Part shown: piece after piece, positions 21,674-34,994 of the stretch
Position numbering within the stretch: the stretch's first letter is position 1
Layout: each line of letters opens with the position of its first letter
NCBI RefSeq assembly: GCF_965363235.1
Contig: NC_134839.1
Span: 80,625,410 to 80,689,409, forward strand
From: Mytilus galloprovincialis
Lineage: Eukaryota > Mollusca > Bivalvia > Mytilida > Mytilidae
Length of the DNA: 64,000 nt
Direction of reading: 5' to 3'
Made by a program: the position numbers and the translations under genes
Notes under the pieces: model-generated
Seen by the model: the letters and a program-made list of their open reading frames with translations, nothing else
What the model was told of the DNA's origin: nothing
Database searches by the model: none

Positions 21674-22118
21674 TACATGTATATTATCTTGAAACCTATA
21701 ATTGAGTGACAGAATTAGACAACATAAACAAATCTGGGATAATGATAGCCCTTATTGCCCTTTAAGGAAGACTTTTAGAAGTCTGTTCCTAGTCCTGATA
21801 GTCATAAATTCAAAATTATATCTATGGTTACTATTACAGTCCCATATATATGCACTCTGGTAAAAGTCTTGTTTTATTGGTCTGCTAAGTTATCCTAAGA
21901 AACATAGATAATTCAGTTATGAATAGCTGTACTAGTCATGCTAGTGATAGCAATTGGTTTTGATGAGGGCCTTCATATCACATCACATTAAGGGCTAAAC
22001 TAACCTTGTTTCTCACTTCTTCAACGACAACCACAACTTAGCAATGAATGTAATTTCAACATAAACCAACATAGACACATTTGTGACATACCATTGTATA
22101 TATATATATATATATTAT

Positions 22119-22258
22119 ACAAATATAGCCTGTGTATGAGGTCGATACAAGGATATATTGACCTGAAAGAAGTATATTGACTGAGGACGAAGTCCGAGGT
22201 CGATATACTTCTTTGGGTCGATATATCCTGTATTGACCTCATACAAAGGCTATATTTG
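22119..22258. repeat. Foldback element, arms about 67 bp
   Basis: The left arm (22119-22186) and the right arm (22192-22258) are imperfect inverted copies carrying ACAAATATAGCC, GTATGAGGTC and AGAAGTATAT(T/C)GAC. The centre, GGACGAAGTCC, is itself a short palindrome. Confidence 0.75.
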
Positions 22259-22496
22259 TTATATTATTAATTTCTGACCATATTTGTATAAAATCGTCAT
22301 TTAGGTTTGTTGGAATTTTATAGATATTAAATTGCCTCCTTGACAATAACAACATATTAGTTGTTATTTCATTTACTTTTTTTTTTTGGACATCTTATGT
22401 ATTTGAAGATTTTTTTCATCAAATAATCGATCACAGATTTCATGTGTTCCAAACGTTAAACAATATCCTGAAATTCATTACATGACGTCACAAAGT

Positions 22497-24447
22497 ATAT
22501 TGGTTTTTCGTCGTATATTGCTATCACGTTGGCGTCGCCGTCGTCGTCGGAATACTTTTAGTTTTCGCACTCTAACTTTAGTAAAAGTGAATGGAAATCT
22601 ATGAAATTTTAACACAAGGTTTATGACCACAAAAGGAAGGTTGGTATTGATTTTGGGAGTTTTGGTCCCAACATTTTAGGAATTAGGGGCCAAAAAGGGC
22701 CCAAATAAGCATTTTCTTGGTTTTCGCACTATAACTTTAGTTTAAGTTAATAGAAATCTATGAAATTTTGACACAAGGTTTATGACCACAAAAGAACGGT
22801 TGGGATTGATTTTGGGAGTTTTGGTTTCAACAGTTTAGGAATTAGGGGCCAAAAAAGGGCCCAAATAAGCATTATTCTTGGTTTTCGCACAATAACTTTA
22901 GTTTAAGTAAATAGAAATCAATGAAATTTAAACACAATGTTAATGACTACAAAAGGAAGGTTGGTATTGATTTTGGGAGTTTAGGTCCCAACAGTTTAGG
23001 AATTTGGGGCCAAAAAGGGACCCAAATAAGCATTTTTCTTGGTTTTCGCACCATAACGTTAGTATAAGTAAATAGAAATCTATGAAATTTAAACACAAGG
23101 TTTATGACCATAAAAGGAAGGTTGGTATTGATTTTGGGAGTTTTGGTCCCAACAGAATAAGGGGCCCAAAGGGTCCAAAATTAAACTTTGTTTGATTTCA
23201 TCAAAATTGAATAATTGGGGTTCTTTGATATGCCGAATCTAACTGTCATGACTGTGTATGTAGATTCTTAACTTTTGGTCCCGTTTTCAAATTGGTCTAC
23301 ATTAAGGTCCAAAGGGTCCAAAATTAAACTTAGTTTGATTTCAACAAAAATTGAATCAGTTAGGTTCTTTGATATGCTGAATCTAAAAATGTACTTAGAT
23401 TCTTGATTATTGGCCCAGTTTTCAAGTTGGTCCAAATCGGGGTCCAAAATTAAACTTTGTTTGACTTCATCAAAAATTGAATAAATGGGGTTCTTTGATA
23501 TACCAAATCTAACTGTGTATGTAGATTCTTCATTTTTGGTCCTGTTTTCAAATTGGTCTACACTAAAGTCCAAAGGGTCCAAAATTAAACTTAGTCTGAT
23601 TTTAACAAAAATTGAAATCTTGGGGTTCTTTGATATGCTGAATCCAAAAATGTACTTAGATTTTTTATTATGGGCCCAGTTTTCAAGTTGGTCCAAATCA
23701 GGATCTAAAATTATTATATTAAGTATTGTGCAATAGCAAGTCTTTTCAATTGCACAGTATTGCGCAATGGCAAGAAATATCTAATTGCACAATATTGTGA
23801 AATAGCAAATTTTTTTTTAATTAGAGTTATCTTTCTTTGTCCAGAATAGTAAGCAAGAAATATCTAATTGCAAAATATTGTGCAATAGCAAGATTTTTTT
23901 TTAATTGGAGTTATCTTTCTTTGTCCAGAATCAACTTAAATCTTTGTTATATACAATATACAATGTATATTCACTTTTTACTACCAACTGATAAATTAAA
24001 ATAATCTTTACCATTCAGTGATAACAAGCAGTTTTTTTACATCTTAATATTTTATGATGTATTTAAATGAGTAGTTATTGTTGCAAACTCCATTAGAAAT
24101 TTTAATTGAGATTAGTTTTGGAATAAGGGAAAGGGGGATGTGATTAAAAAAATTGGGTTCAATTTTTCTCATTTGAAATTTCATAAATAAAAAAGAAAAT
24201 TTCTTCAAACATTTTTTTGAGAGGATTAATATTCAACAGCATAGTGAATTGCTCTAAGAGAAAACAAAAATTTTAAGTTCATTAGAACACATTCATTCTG
24301 TGTCAGAAACCTATGCTGTGTCAACTATTTAATCACAATCCAAATTTAGAGCTGAATCCAGCTTGAATGTTGTGTCCATACTTGCCCCAACCGTTCAGGG
24401 TTCAACCTCTGCGGTCGTATAAAGCTACGCCCTGCGGAGCATCTGGT
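22497..24447 (+). mobile_element. 1.9-kb dispersed element, plus-orientation copy
   Basis: Nearly its whole length matches 55161-57065 in inverted orientation. Its far end carries TGCGGTCGTATAAAGC, followed by GCCCTGCGGAGC. The start reads TTTTTCGTCGTATA. Inside, in order, are four 160-bp units, a block of alternating AAATTAAACTTTGTTTGA and AAATTAAACTTAGTTTGA units (about 23180-23700), and about three units of a GCAATAGCAAG repeat. No protein is encoded; the 142-codon minus-strand frame 23268-23696 is the repeat block in translation. Confidence 0.7.
22561..23200. repeat. Tandem repeat, about 160-bp unit, four copies
   Basis: GTTTTCGCAC (or GTTTTCGCA) occurs at 22561, 22720, 22881 and 23042, spacing 159-161 bp. 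Each unit also has AACACAAGGTTTATGACC-like and TTTTGGGAGTTTTGGT-like stretches. The inverted partner has units spaced about 160, 145 and 156 bp, so one unit has lost 15 bases. Confidence 0.85.
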
Positions 24448-24687
24448 TAGATATTCTAAAAATAACCGTGCAATATGCTTTTTGCAGGTCAATATGCGTT
24501 TTGCTATCCGCCGTTTTCTCTCTACCTTCGAAAATATAGTTTAACATGTGACTATCCCTAAACGAATCAAATTTGTTAAAATATACGAATTAATAATATA
24601 TATATATATATATAAAAAGTAATACAACACACCATTAATAATATATACTTACATTTGTCCTTTTAGATGAACTAAATTGCTGATGAC

Positions 24688-27600
24688 ATGGAAACGAATG
24701 AAAGCCTTGAATTAAGATTGCTCAAGAAGGTTATTAAGGATGGAAATTTTGCTGAGACAAAAAGATATATAACTCAGAAAACATCTTTGAGTAGCTCAGG
24801 TATTTGTGAAGCCTTCTTTGAAACTATTAAATCAAAGCAGCAAAAAATATTTGAATATTTTGTTGAAGAAGTAGATTTACTAAATTTAAGGTATTCAGAT
24901 GAGGAAGGCAGGAGAGCCCTTCATTATGCAGTGGAAGTTGGTAATCTGGATATGGTTAGGATCCTAATGAAACATGGGGCTCCTTTGAATTATTCGGACA
25001 ACAAAGGGTACCAAGCCATCCATATAGCAACTCAGAATGGAGACACTGATATGTTAAATTTTTTGATCAGCCATGGTGCTAATGTGTCTAGTGCTAAGAC
25101 ATTAAAAGAAGGATACACACCTCTTCATATTGCAGCTTTGTGCAATCAGCCACAGGCGTTAGAGGTGCTTGCTGATCGGGTAGGTTCTTTGAACATTCAG
25201 ACCAAGCGTCAGTGTGACTGTTTGACATCTTTACATTTAGCTACTAAGAATGAATATGTAGATATTGTCAACATTCTTTGTGAAAAGGGGGCATGTTTAG
25301 ATTTGGCTAATTTAGATGGGCGTTCACCTTTACATTATGCTGCTGACAGAGGTAATTTAGAAATACTAAAAATTTTATTAAACCATGGAGCATCTATAAA
25401 AATTAAAGATTCCAGTAGAAGAAGTATCTTGCAATATGCTGTTTTTTCAAAGTCACCAGAATGTGTTCAGTTGTTAATTGACAAAGGAGCTGATGTGAAC
25501 AGTGCTGATTTATCAAACCACACACCGTTAGTGTCAGCAGTAACGGTAGGATCAGCTGATATTGTGGAGATCCTTATAAAACATGGGGCTGATGTAAATG
25601 TAAGGCCAGGTCATGAGACACCATTGCTATTAGCAGCTTCATCGGGGAATATTGATGTGGCTAGAAAGCTTATTTCTGCTGGTGCAAATTTAAAGGCTGT
25701 CAATCGTACAAGGGAAACAGTTCTACATAAATGTCAGAAAGTGCAAAGTAAGTTAAAAGATTGAATATAAACCCTATACAGTCATGACAGTGTTAAGTAG
25801 ATTTTTTCTGAATTAATTTATTATAACATGCTTGTTTATACATGTATCTATTTAAAGTTGTATCAATTAATTTATTGAAACTACAAAACACAACCTTATT
25901 TTGTTATGTTATATTTAAATGTTAAAATTATTGGACATTTTATCCAATTTTCAATGTTTAAGAAGCTATATTCTTTAAAATGTAATTTAGGTTCATATAA
26001 TATAGAATACACATGTATGAATTTGTTACATTGTATATATTTATATTGTTAGATTATATAATTAAGATGATTTGGACCATTTGGTACAAGTGTATGAGTG
26101 CCAATGAGACAATTGTTCATTTAAGTCACAATGTATTGTATATAAAAAAGTTAACAATTGTAGGTTGAAGTACAAAATGGAGCCTTGGCTTCTACTGAAT
26201 AGTAAGCTATAAAGGACCCCAAAATGACTATTGTAAAACAATTTAAACAGGAAAACCAAATGTCTAATCTATATAAGAAACAAGAAATTCAATCAACTAC
26301 AACAACAAACCACAACTACTGAACAACAGGCTTCTGAGTTGGGACAGGTGCATAAAAATATTGTTCATTATTTATATTTAAAGAAAGCTTTTATCTTTTG
26401 TCAGAGATTGTTTGATTCATCTGAATATATTATGTTGATAAAATTTTAGAATATTAAGGGATGACATAATTTTACATTTGTTTTAATGTTGATATTTATT
26501 TAAAGAAGAGAAAAGAGACCAACTGATGGATTTACTAGTACAATCTGGTGCTGATCTGAATGTGGTTGATGCCCAAGGATTCACACCTTTACATACATGT
26601 GCATTCCAAACAGCACTGAATAACTTTGCTCTGTCTACCCTGAAGATACTGGTTGAAGCTGGGGCACACTTATCTATTAGAGAAAGGTAATTAAAATTCC
26701 AAACTCTCTGTTTTAATTATTTCAGTATAATATCTATATAATAGATATGGGAATACATAATTTAACATTTCCCATATCAATACTATAAATAGACAGTCAG
26801 GGTTTCCCCTGGGTCAATTATTTTTTTCGCCACCTCTTTCGCCAAAACAATATATTTTTCGCCACTTTGTTATTTTTTCCGCCATGTAACATTATATATT
26901 TTTCGTTCAATTCCCCCCCCCCCCCTAAATAAGATGAGTTTGCCCCATCGTTGTCTATGATTATTCTCTCAAACTTATCTTAGAGTCTACATTGTTACAG
27001 TTAAATTGTAATGAATAAACTTTTAACATTTAAATCAATTATCGATATCAAAGGATAAAGTTTTAAATCGGAAATAGTTCTTGCTTTTAATAAATTTTTG
27101 TCATAACAACAGTTTTCTTTTCTGTACTATCATTATAAGGAGAGGAGACGTCAAAATTTTGCTTCGAACACGTGCGTCGCAAAGTAGTTAATAAATGATC
27201 CTTTTGTGACATGTATATGACGGACACCATTTAACCATATCATAATGTCAACAATACAATTAACACCTTTATTATTTAGTCCTTTGTTGTCGATATCACA
27301 ATCAGTCGATTATTGATTTTCTGTCAAAATCTAAACGAGTTCAAGGTGAACTCCGAGTATATTGTCTGAACAGGTAAAATCCGAGAAACCCGAAAAAATG
27401 TAAATAAACAAGATGGCTGAAAATAAATTGTATATATATTTCTTTCGCCAAATTCTTTCGCCAATGACGAATTTTAATCGCCACAATTATTATTTTTTCG
27501 CAAATTGTGAAAATGACGACCGCCAGCGGAAACCCTGTAGACAGTTATCTTACAGGTCTCATCAAGTGGTAGTTGATTCAGGTCACACTTCAATCAATTG

Positions 27601-29105
27601 CATGGTATTGTCAGGTGTCAGTTTGCCCCTAAAGGGTCTGTCCTTTTGACCATGTCCCTCCTTATATAATATATGAATGACATGCCAGACAACCTTAAAA
27701 CTCAGGTTTGCTTCCTTTGAGATGATACTATTGTGTAATTTTAAAACATCTCTATCTGACTGTCACACCTTTCATTCAGAATCTATTAGAAATGCTTTAA
27801 ATTAACTTTTCAAAGTTTACTTTAAAAAAAATAATATAACTGTTCACAAGTAGTTAAGTTTGATGTCTCTATCTGTCTTTTTGTCAAGAATAAAATTACA
27901 AAAAAATGTTTACTATTACCTGTAACATACATTGACTTACTTTTCTGAAACTTGTTAGACACATTTGGTCCCAGTATGAGTGAAGAAGTTCTGACTACCC
28001 TATAGCTATTTATAGTGTACATTTGTATTTCTATAAACCAACTTTATTTTCATGAGCAATTTATTTTTAGGACTCTGACGAGTACATGTAGATAAATATC
28101 GGAAATTTAAGTTGTCACAAATATGATTATCTTTCCTAGTTAACTACATCAAATTAATTTCCACTAAATTAAATTTTCATAAAATGGGCTAGGTTGGCAA
28201 AACTAAAAAAACAGTATCTGCTAAAATAAGTTGGTTTTCAGTATGCAATTATGGAAATTAACAGTTAGTAAATGATGAGTACAAAGTAATAGTTAATTTA
28301 AGTGAAGGGATAGAACGCATAAAGGAGATTATTATAACAAATCAAACTTGAAGGTCTGAACTTATATGGCATGATAGTGTGATTTCTTTTAAGCAGCAAA
28401 AATAATGATAAACTAAAACTAGTTGTTATGTCATAAATATGTGTTTTACTCTTTGGAGAATTAAGTTTTCAGTGCAGATATTCGATCATTTCTATTAAAT
28501 TCATTCCAAACTGAAATAGACTTTGTACTGTTTAGAGCTTTACATATTGTGTAAATTTTTATTTATTGTTGAAGAAATTATTTTGCGCTCTAGATATCTT
28601 TAATTTTGATTAAGTTTTATCAAAGGGTTGCTGTTTTATTGAACTATACCCTTATCTCTTTTTTTTATATAAACAAAAGTGTTAAATACTTCAATCTTGA
28701 CTTATAGGTGCACTTAAGCTCATTGCTCTAAGAACTATATATTATTAGTCTAATCTGACCTTTACACTTGTTTTTGTTAGCTCTGGTGTAGCATCAAGAC
28801 ACTCTCCTCTTTGTATGTTGGTATGGACAGGATATTTTGAGGCCGGCACATATCTGATTAACAGTGGATGGAATCTTTACCCTGAAACATGGATGTATTT
28901 ACCAGGGAAAACCCCTGAACAAGACCAGTTTCACCAGTGGATGAGAGATATATGTAAAGAGCCGCCATCATTAATAAGATTATGTAGAGCTTCCATAAGG
29001 TATCACTTTATTAGCAGATGCACATTGGGATGTGAAATGTTGAGCTCTATATCAAAATTGGAGTTACCTAGGACTTTAAAAGACTATCTTATGCTGAAGG
29101 ATTAA
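24688..29105 (+). CDS. Ankyrin repeat and SOCS box protein (ASB-like), three exons
   Basis: Exons are 24688-25747, 26506-26686 and 28781-29105, joined by GTAAGT/AAG and GTAATT/TAG introns in phases 1 and 2, giving 521 residues. About eleven ankyrin repeats run from residue about 74 to about 470, with GYTPLHIAA, GRSPLHYAADRGNLEILK and GFTPLHTCA as clear examples. The C-terminus has the SOCS box pattern (PPSLIRLCRASIRYHF, then LELPRTLKDYLML). ASB proteins are substrate receptors of Cullin5-Elongin B/C ubiquitin ligases: the ankyrin repeats bind the target and the SOCS box docks the ligase. The open frame continues past the first donor to a stop at 25764, which would give a 358-residue protein without a SOCS box if the intron were retained. 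CCTTTTAG just before 24667 looks like an acceptor, suggesting an upstream noncoding exon. The particular ASB member cannot be assigned. Confidence 0.92.
26065..26350. repeat. Diverged dispersed repeat in ASB intron 1
   Basis: Contains GAGTGCCAATGAGACAA, AGCTATAAAGGACCCCAAAA and a TTCTGAGTTGGGACAGG word, in the order seen in the repeat at 13798-14146, but more diverged. Confidence 0.65.
26798..27537. mobile_element. hAT-type MITE in ASB intron 2
   Basis: The ends are CAGGGTTTCCCCTGG and inverted CAGGGTTTCCGCTGG, flanked by a perfect 8-bp duplication TAGACAGT (26790-26797 and 27538-27545). Ends of the CAGGG type plus 8-bp duplication are typical of hAT elements. Repeated TTTCGCCA words lie just inside both ends. 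No transposase; the 78-codon frame at 27413 is not a gene. Confidence 0.88.
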
Positions 29106-29396
29106 CCTGGTTGTTATAATCTTACAGGTTATAATTTATAAACAGTGTAAAACAAAAGCAAATGTTCAATCAAATTATTGTTCCTACTTTCACTTTGAAA
29201 GATCAAAATTTGTTTAAGGTTCATGATAAGGAATTTCATTATCACATTTGTCATAATTACTTAAGGTAAATTGTTTTTAAGAATCAGGTCTGATCCTCTG
29301 GAATTGAGAACAGCCACTTTGAAGGATATTTGCTGTATAATTAAGGTGTAAACATTGTTTTTGTCTGTCTGACAAGACTTGTGTCACAAACTCATC

Positions 29397-29610
29397 ATAG
29401 ATACCAGGATTACATTTTGTATTTACACCAGACGCATGTTTTGTCTACATAATATGATGCTCCAATCCAAAATAGTTAAAAAGGCACAAATAAAGCACAG
29501 AGTTAAGGACCAAAATTCCTAAAAGCTACATTGTATGCCAAATACAGCTAAGGTAATCTATTCCTGAGGTAGAAAAGCCTTATTATTTGAAAAATTCTAA
29601 AGTTTTGTAA
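29397..29610. repeat. Dispersed repeat (CCAGACGCATGTTT family)
   Basis: ACCAGGATTA, a CCAGACGC(A/G)(T/C)G word, ACAAATAAAG-like, CCAAAATTCC and GCTAAGGTAATCTA appear in the same order at 45309-45530. The first third recurs inverted at 48659-48742. From 29611 to 30380 I see no gene. Confidence 0.65.
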
Positions 29611-30380
29611 ATAGTTAATTTATAAATATGACCATATCAGTAAAAATTCATGTCATCACAGAATATGGTCTTGACCTCCAGATAGTCATTGTGGTTAGCT
29701 TATGAATCCTTACAAAAATCAACATACCAAAATATGGTTGACCTGTCGTAACAAGGGTTATTGAGAAACAATTAAACCGAATCCTTAAAATTTAATCGTA
29801 AGTTTATTTGACCACTAGTACTGTATCATGGAAATAAGGTAAAAGTCATATGGCAGATGAACATATACTTCTATTTCAAGATATCTGAAATTGATTATTT
29901 TATTTGACCTTAACCTCAGTTTCAGAACTTATTGACCTTTTAACTAATTCAAGTATTAGGGCAAGAGGGACATTTTAGTGTGTCAGCTCCTGTTATTTAT
30001 TGCCTAGTCATATTTCTAAAAACTCATAACGTAACATTGTTACTCCTTTAGGTGAAAGTTTATCAAGTACAATATATTAACAATATGTATGGACAAACCT
30101 ACTTATTATGTAACCAAAATAGCTTTGCTATTTAGGGTAATGGTTTGCTTTTTTGTATTTATCAATTTTTTACATGTTATTTATTGATATTAATTTTATG
30201 GCCTATTGTTTGTTATCAATTGCTTATTAGTGAATTTTCCTAGTCTGCTTACATTGAATTATTTTTTATTTCAACTACACACCAGAAAAATTTAAAGATG
30301 GTGTTTTTAACTGAAGTGTGGGAAAATACTGTTGCAGATAGATTTTTGGGACCAAGAGTACAGTTTGTGAATAGTGTTGT

Positions 30381-30565
30381 GGATTCATAATTATTCGTTG
30401 GATACCAATTTTCTTGGATTTAGTTGGTACAGATGTATCATGAATTTGAATGTTCAAGGAACTTCAATTTTCTTTAGAAATGTATGCATGAATCAAATAT
30501 CTAAGAAAATGTAATTTTTCCTAAATCCACGAAAATTGGTACCGAAATAAATAGTGAATCGACAT
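30381..30565. repeat. Foldback repeat (ATACCAATTTTC family)
   Basis: Inverted arms share TTATTCG-like, GGTACCAATTTTCGTGGATT-like and AATTTTCTTAGA-like words, with a centre near 30475. I recognise this as a common bivalve repeat, from memory. Confidence 0.6.
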
Positions 30566-31852
30566 TAGATGGGTAATATGTTTAATGCTACATTAGGGTG
30601 TAGTCCTTTATTCAAGTTGTTGTCTTTTTTTTTTTTATATATATATTATTGATACGTCATACCAATTTATTTTAGTTTTCCTTTATCTTTTAATGTTTTA
30701 TTTATTTATTGATTTATTCATTTATATATTAAAATGTATAAAACTTTGGTCTATAAATATGATTTTCAATGTACTATTAGAAAGTTTCAAAGACAACTCT
30801 TTTTATTTTCATTTTAAATCATGAGCTTACTTTATAAAAATTAGTAGAAAACAACTATCGGTCACAGTGTATGGCTTCAACAATGATCAAAACAAATACT
30901 GTACAGTTAACAATTAAAAAACAAATACGAAAATATGAAAAACAAAGACCACTGAAAAACAGGCTGGAATTCAATGGTTGTATGTTGTTGCTGTATATCA
31001 TACAGTCACATAGACAATGTGGTAGGGCTGGGTTATACTCAACCTCTGACCTAGGACAGTGAAGAAACTAAAAATCAGTTGAAAAGGGCTAAAGTTATCA
31101 GATTGGCTTGAAATGCAAAATACATGATTTACCTGTCTAAAAGTACTCACAGTTATTGAAAACTACTATAAGTTCAAAGCAAAAAATTACAACCTGCTTT
31201 CCAGAATCCTTACATAGGAACATCAACATTTTGGTTTTTGTACATAATTATTTTATCAATAGGGATTACCTTTACCAAATTTGGACTGCTAATGCTCAAT
31301 GGTTAGATAAAGAATTGTAGTGACTTAGGGGTATAAGTTAGACCAGCTATTGATAGACTGACATTTTAGAGATTATTTTTTTTCTTCAAGAAATCATATT
31401 TTGAATCCTATGTGTTACAAATGAAAGTTTACCATAGTTGTAATATGGGTATTACATCTGTGAGTTTACAGATCTTGATTCGATAATACCTATGAGTTTG
31501 GAAAAAACAATTTTGCTATCATGGTCAATATATGAAAGGTCAGAGTCAGTGCATTAATCTAGTTTGTTGAAATTTTGATTTGTGGTTTCTAGGTGTGATC
31601 TTTGAACTCTATGTCCAATTATTACAAAACTTTGTTGGATAATGTCTCGTAGGGTTAGAATAAACCCCATCAGTTAATGGGATAGTAGATCAACAAAGGT
31701 CAACTAAGCTTTTATTACACGGACAGGGACAAAATTAGGGTTTCTGTATATTAATTGTAAATCGTATGTCCAAATTTACCACCTCAATAGGATTTTGGGG
31801 CCAAAGATTAGGGACTCAATAGTTTTGTCAATTTGGCAACAGTTTGGTGTCT

Positions 31853-32000
31853 ATATAAAATTGAGAATGGAAATGGGGAATGTGTCAAAGAGACAACAAC
31901 CCGACCAAATAAAAAACAACAGCAGAGGGTCACCAACAGGTCTTCAATGTAGCGAGAAATTCCCGCACCCGGAGGCGTCCTTCAGCTGGCCCCTAAACAA
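31853..32000 (-). repeat. 3'-end fragment of the Penelope-like family
   Basis: Nearly identical to about 60107-60248, the far 3' end of the Penelope-like element. Both carry AAATTGAGAATGGAAATGGG, CAGCAGAGGGTCACCAACAG and CCCGGAGGCGTCCTTCAGC. This copy starts at the same terminus and breaks off after CCCCTAAACAAA, as expected of a 5'-truncated retrocopy. Confidence 0.75.
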
Positions 32001-32274
32001 AATATATGTTTTCTTTTGGACCAAACTTTTACCAAACTAAGCTGGAGATTGCCATTTCAAAAGAATAAGACACTACTCAATAATTGGTCAAGCCCTTGGT
32101 ACATATAACTTTACACGGGAAATAAAGAAAAATTATGTTTCATGATAATATATTTGCGTCATATATCGGACCTTTCCCAATCTTGGGTGGATTATGCATT
32201 TTGTAAAATTGTACCGTGACAGGATTCCATATTTAAATTTCAGCTGTTTTAACCAAAGGCAAAACTACAAAAAT

Positions 32275-33860
32275 ACTGATCTCCAGAGGAGAATTCCAAA
32301 ACGGAAAGTCACTATAATCTAATAGCAAAATTAAAAGCACAACTACATCAAACGAATGGACAAGTCAACAACTGCCATATTCCTGACTTGGTAAAAGTAT
32401 CTTCTTATTTAGAAAATGATGAATTGAAACTGGTTTATAGCGCTAAGCCTCTCACTTGTATGACAGTCGCATTAAATTCCATTATATTGACAACGATGCG
32501 TAAATAAAAAAGCAAACATAATAGGTAAAAATGTCAAAATAGGGGTACAGCAGTCAACACTGTATAACAAGCTTAATCACAACCACAACAAACAATTAAC
32601 AAAGAAACACAATAGTAAAACAGTTGTTTTATTAACTCGTAGGAAGATGATACTCATTGCGTAGTTCATCAGACAGCAAAGTCTCCTCTGATAGTAAATC
32701 ACAATTACAACCATCAATTAACATCAGAAGTATCAACTAATACGATAATTATGTCCATTTGCATTAACAGTGCGTCAGGATCTGATCCATTGATTTAGAG
32801 ATACATGTAAATCGCAATCACATCAATCCAAACTTAGACATCGGAGAGGTTATGCTACCAGCAGTTGATGTTTTGTTATACTCATGCATCCATAAAGAGC
32901 TGCAACATTGACTATTGTCTTTTGTTTTTGCTTATATGCTTTGTCATTTTGATTTTTCTTTGTTGACAAAATTGTTGGTTTTATACTGATGAAGATTATT
33001 ACACAATGGTGACTGCTGAACCTCTTTTGTTTTGTTTCCACATTGTTTTCAATATAATGAAATAAAATCAGGTGTAATCCACCGATATATACATAAGAAA
33101 TATGACAGTTTTACGGTTTCGGTACACACCCTCGGATTTCGAATATTTAGTTGTTAGAGTTCCTGATGAAGGTTAATTCAGAAAAGCGCTTAATGCTGAC
33201 GCATGAAATTATTTAACGTGTTGTTTTCAATTTTTTATCCATTCGTTTGATGTGTTTTAGCTTTTAATTTTGCCATATGATTACGGACTTTCTGTTTTGG
33301 ATTTTCCTTGAAGTTCGGTATAATTGTTATTTTACTTTTAACAATGACACCAATCAAACCAACTAAACTATTGACTACCTTGGAAAGCATGCGACTTTTG
33401 ACAGATAGTAAATCACGATGCCACTCATCCATTAAGAGCTGAAATATTGAATATCTTGGAAAGGATGCCCCTATTTAGGACATCAACAGGGTATTCATAG
33501 ATAATTTATCAAGATATGACAGCATTTCATAAAAAGCTGAAAAATTGAATACTTTGAAAAATATCACCTTTTAGAAATCAAGGCTACAGTAATATAACGC
33601 TGTTCAAAAGTCCTAAACTGATTGAGAGAAAACAAACAAAATCAGAGGAAACACATCAACTCTAAGAGGAAAACAACGAAACAACAGAAACACTTAAGTA
33701 CAACAAAAAGCAAACGACAATGCAACATACATAGACACGAACTATTAGATAAGAGCTGCCATTTTCTGACTTGGTTTAGAACAGTTTAAGAAAACAATGT
33801 GGGTTGAACCTGGTTTTATGGCTAGCCAAACCTTGCGCTTTTATGGCAATGTTAAATATA
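32275..33860. repeat. Gene-free stretch of dispersed repeat fragments
   Basis: Fragments at about 32275-32600 (CCTCTCACTTGTATGACAG, AGGGGTACAGCAGTCAAC), 33145-33240 (CAGAAAAGCGCTTAATGC), 33245-33330 on the other strand, and 33620-33860. The same families recur at 3150, 40490-40720, 41165-41290 and 49000-49080. I saw no coding sequence between 29106 and 34994. Confidence 0.55.
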
Positions 33861-34059
33861 TCGCTTAAATGACAACATAAGTAACATGTCAGAAATGCAG
33901 TACAAATAACATTCATAAAACAGTACATCTGCAGTGTATCCATTGATTGTATTTGTAAATCTCAATGACACGCATCCGTAAATATGTAAAATATTGAATA
34001 CATATTAAAACGATGCCCCTTTTTGGTCTTCCTTTCGTATAGGCAATACTGGTACGTAA

Positions 34060-34400
34060 GTGAATGTGACTTTATTGCTTACATCACATTATTCCACAAT
34101 AATTTAATTTTGGATGTAACGCGTCTTCTGATTGGCTGACGTCGTTTTGTTTATCATATCATAGACACAATTTTGTCATTTGACCATGACGTCATCAACG
34201 TTTTTTGATGATTTAAGCCGGTTTAGAATAGAATTTAGAATTAAATTATAAGAAATAACTGTAATATTTTGTCAGTCTATTCGAAATAACATTTAAAAAA
34301 TGAGAAGCTCACTGTTAAATAACCCGCTACGAGCGTTATTCAGTGTGCACCACATTTTTTATGTTATTTGTTCATAGACAGAAAAAATATTACAGTCAGT
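34060..34400. repeat. Dispersed repeat (GTAACGCGTCTTCTGATTGG family)
   Basis: GTAACGCGTCTTCTGATTGG, GACGTCATCAACG and GATTTAAGCCGGTTTAGAAT match a bivalve repeat I recall. It lies about 600 bp upstream of the CaaX gene. Palindromic TGACGTCA-like words could bind bZIP factors, but as repeat sequence this carries little weight. Confidence 0.5.
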
Positions 34401-34994
34401 CCTTAAATAATATTTTGAAAGTTATTGCTATTTTGTGTTTTTCAATCTTTGTATTGTTTGATTTACAACGAATATTATATGAAGCGTACTACATATACCA
34501 AAAACAATACACAACAACTATTTAACGATATGTAAAGCATATAATAAATTTCACATGTTGACGGTGACACTCATTGATCCACACGACTGCATGTTAAAGT
34601 GTTATTATTAAATTTAATAATGATCATTCATTGTATCTATCTTGTTACACAAAAAAAAGCTTATCACAATAGTATTAATTTCATTACTTTAAAAAAAAAA
34701 AAAACGTGCATTTCAGTTGAATAATGTAAATATCAAGAATACATTATAATCATTTATCAATAATCGAACTTGAAGAAGTTGAACTTATGGAATCATTCAT
34801 ATGAAGAATTGTTAACATTTCACGTTTTAAAGTTGAATATTTATGCGAGTTTTAATGTTTTAGAATGATAACTTAACAAAATGTTCAGATAAATGTCAAA
34901 ATACATAGGAAATGTTGGTTTCTTGGAACTCAAAGGATAATTGTACTGACGGGATTTCAATTTTAAGGGAAAATTTCAAATTATTATTTAAAAA

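Noticed and set aside
23268..23696. 142-codon minus-strand frame
   Set aside because: It lies wholly in the tandem blocks of the 1.9-kb element, and the inverted copy at 56013-56303 shows the same pseudo-coding pattern.
34341..34525. 60-codon frame with hydrophobic segment upstream of the CaaX gene
   Set aside because: It begins inside a dispersed repeat, and AT-rich sequence readily yields Phe/Ile/Leu-rich frames.
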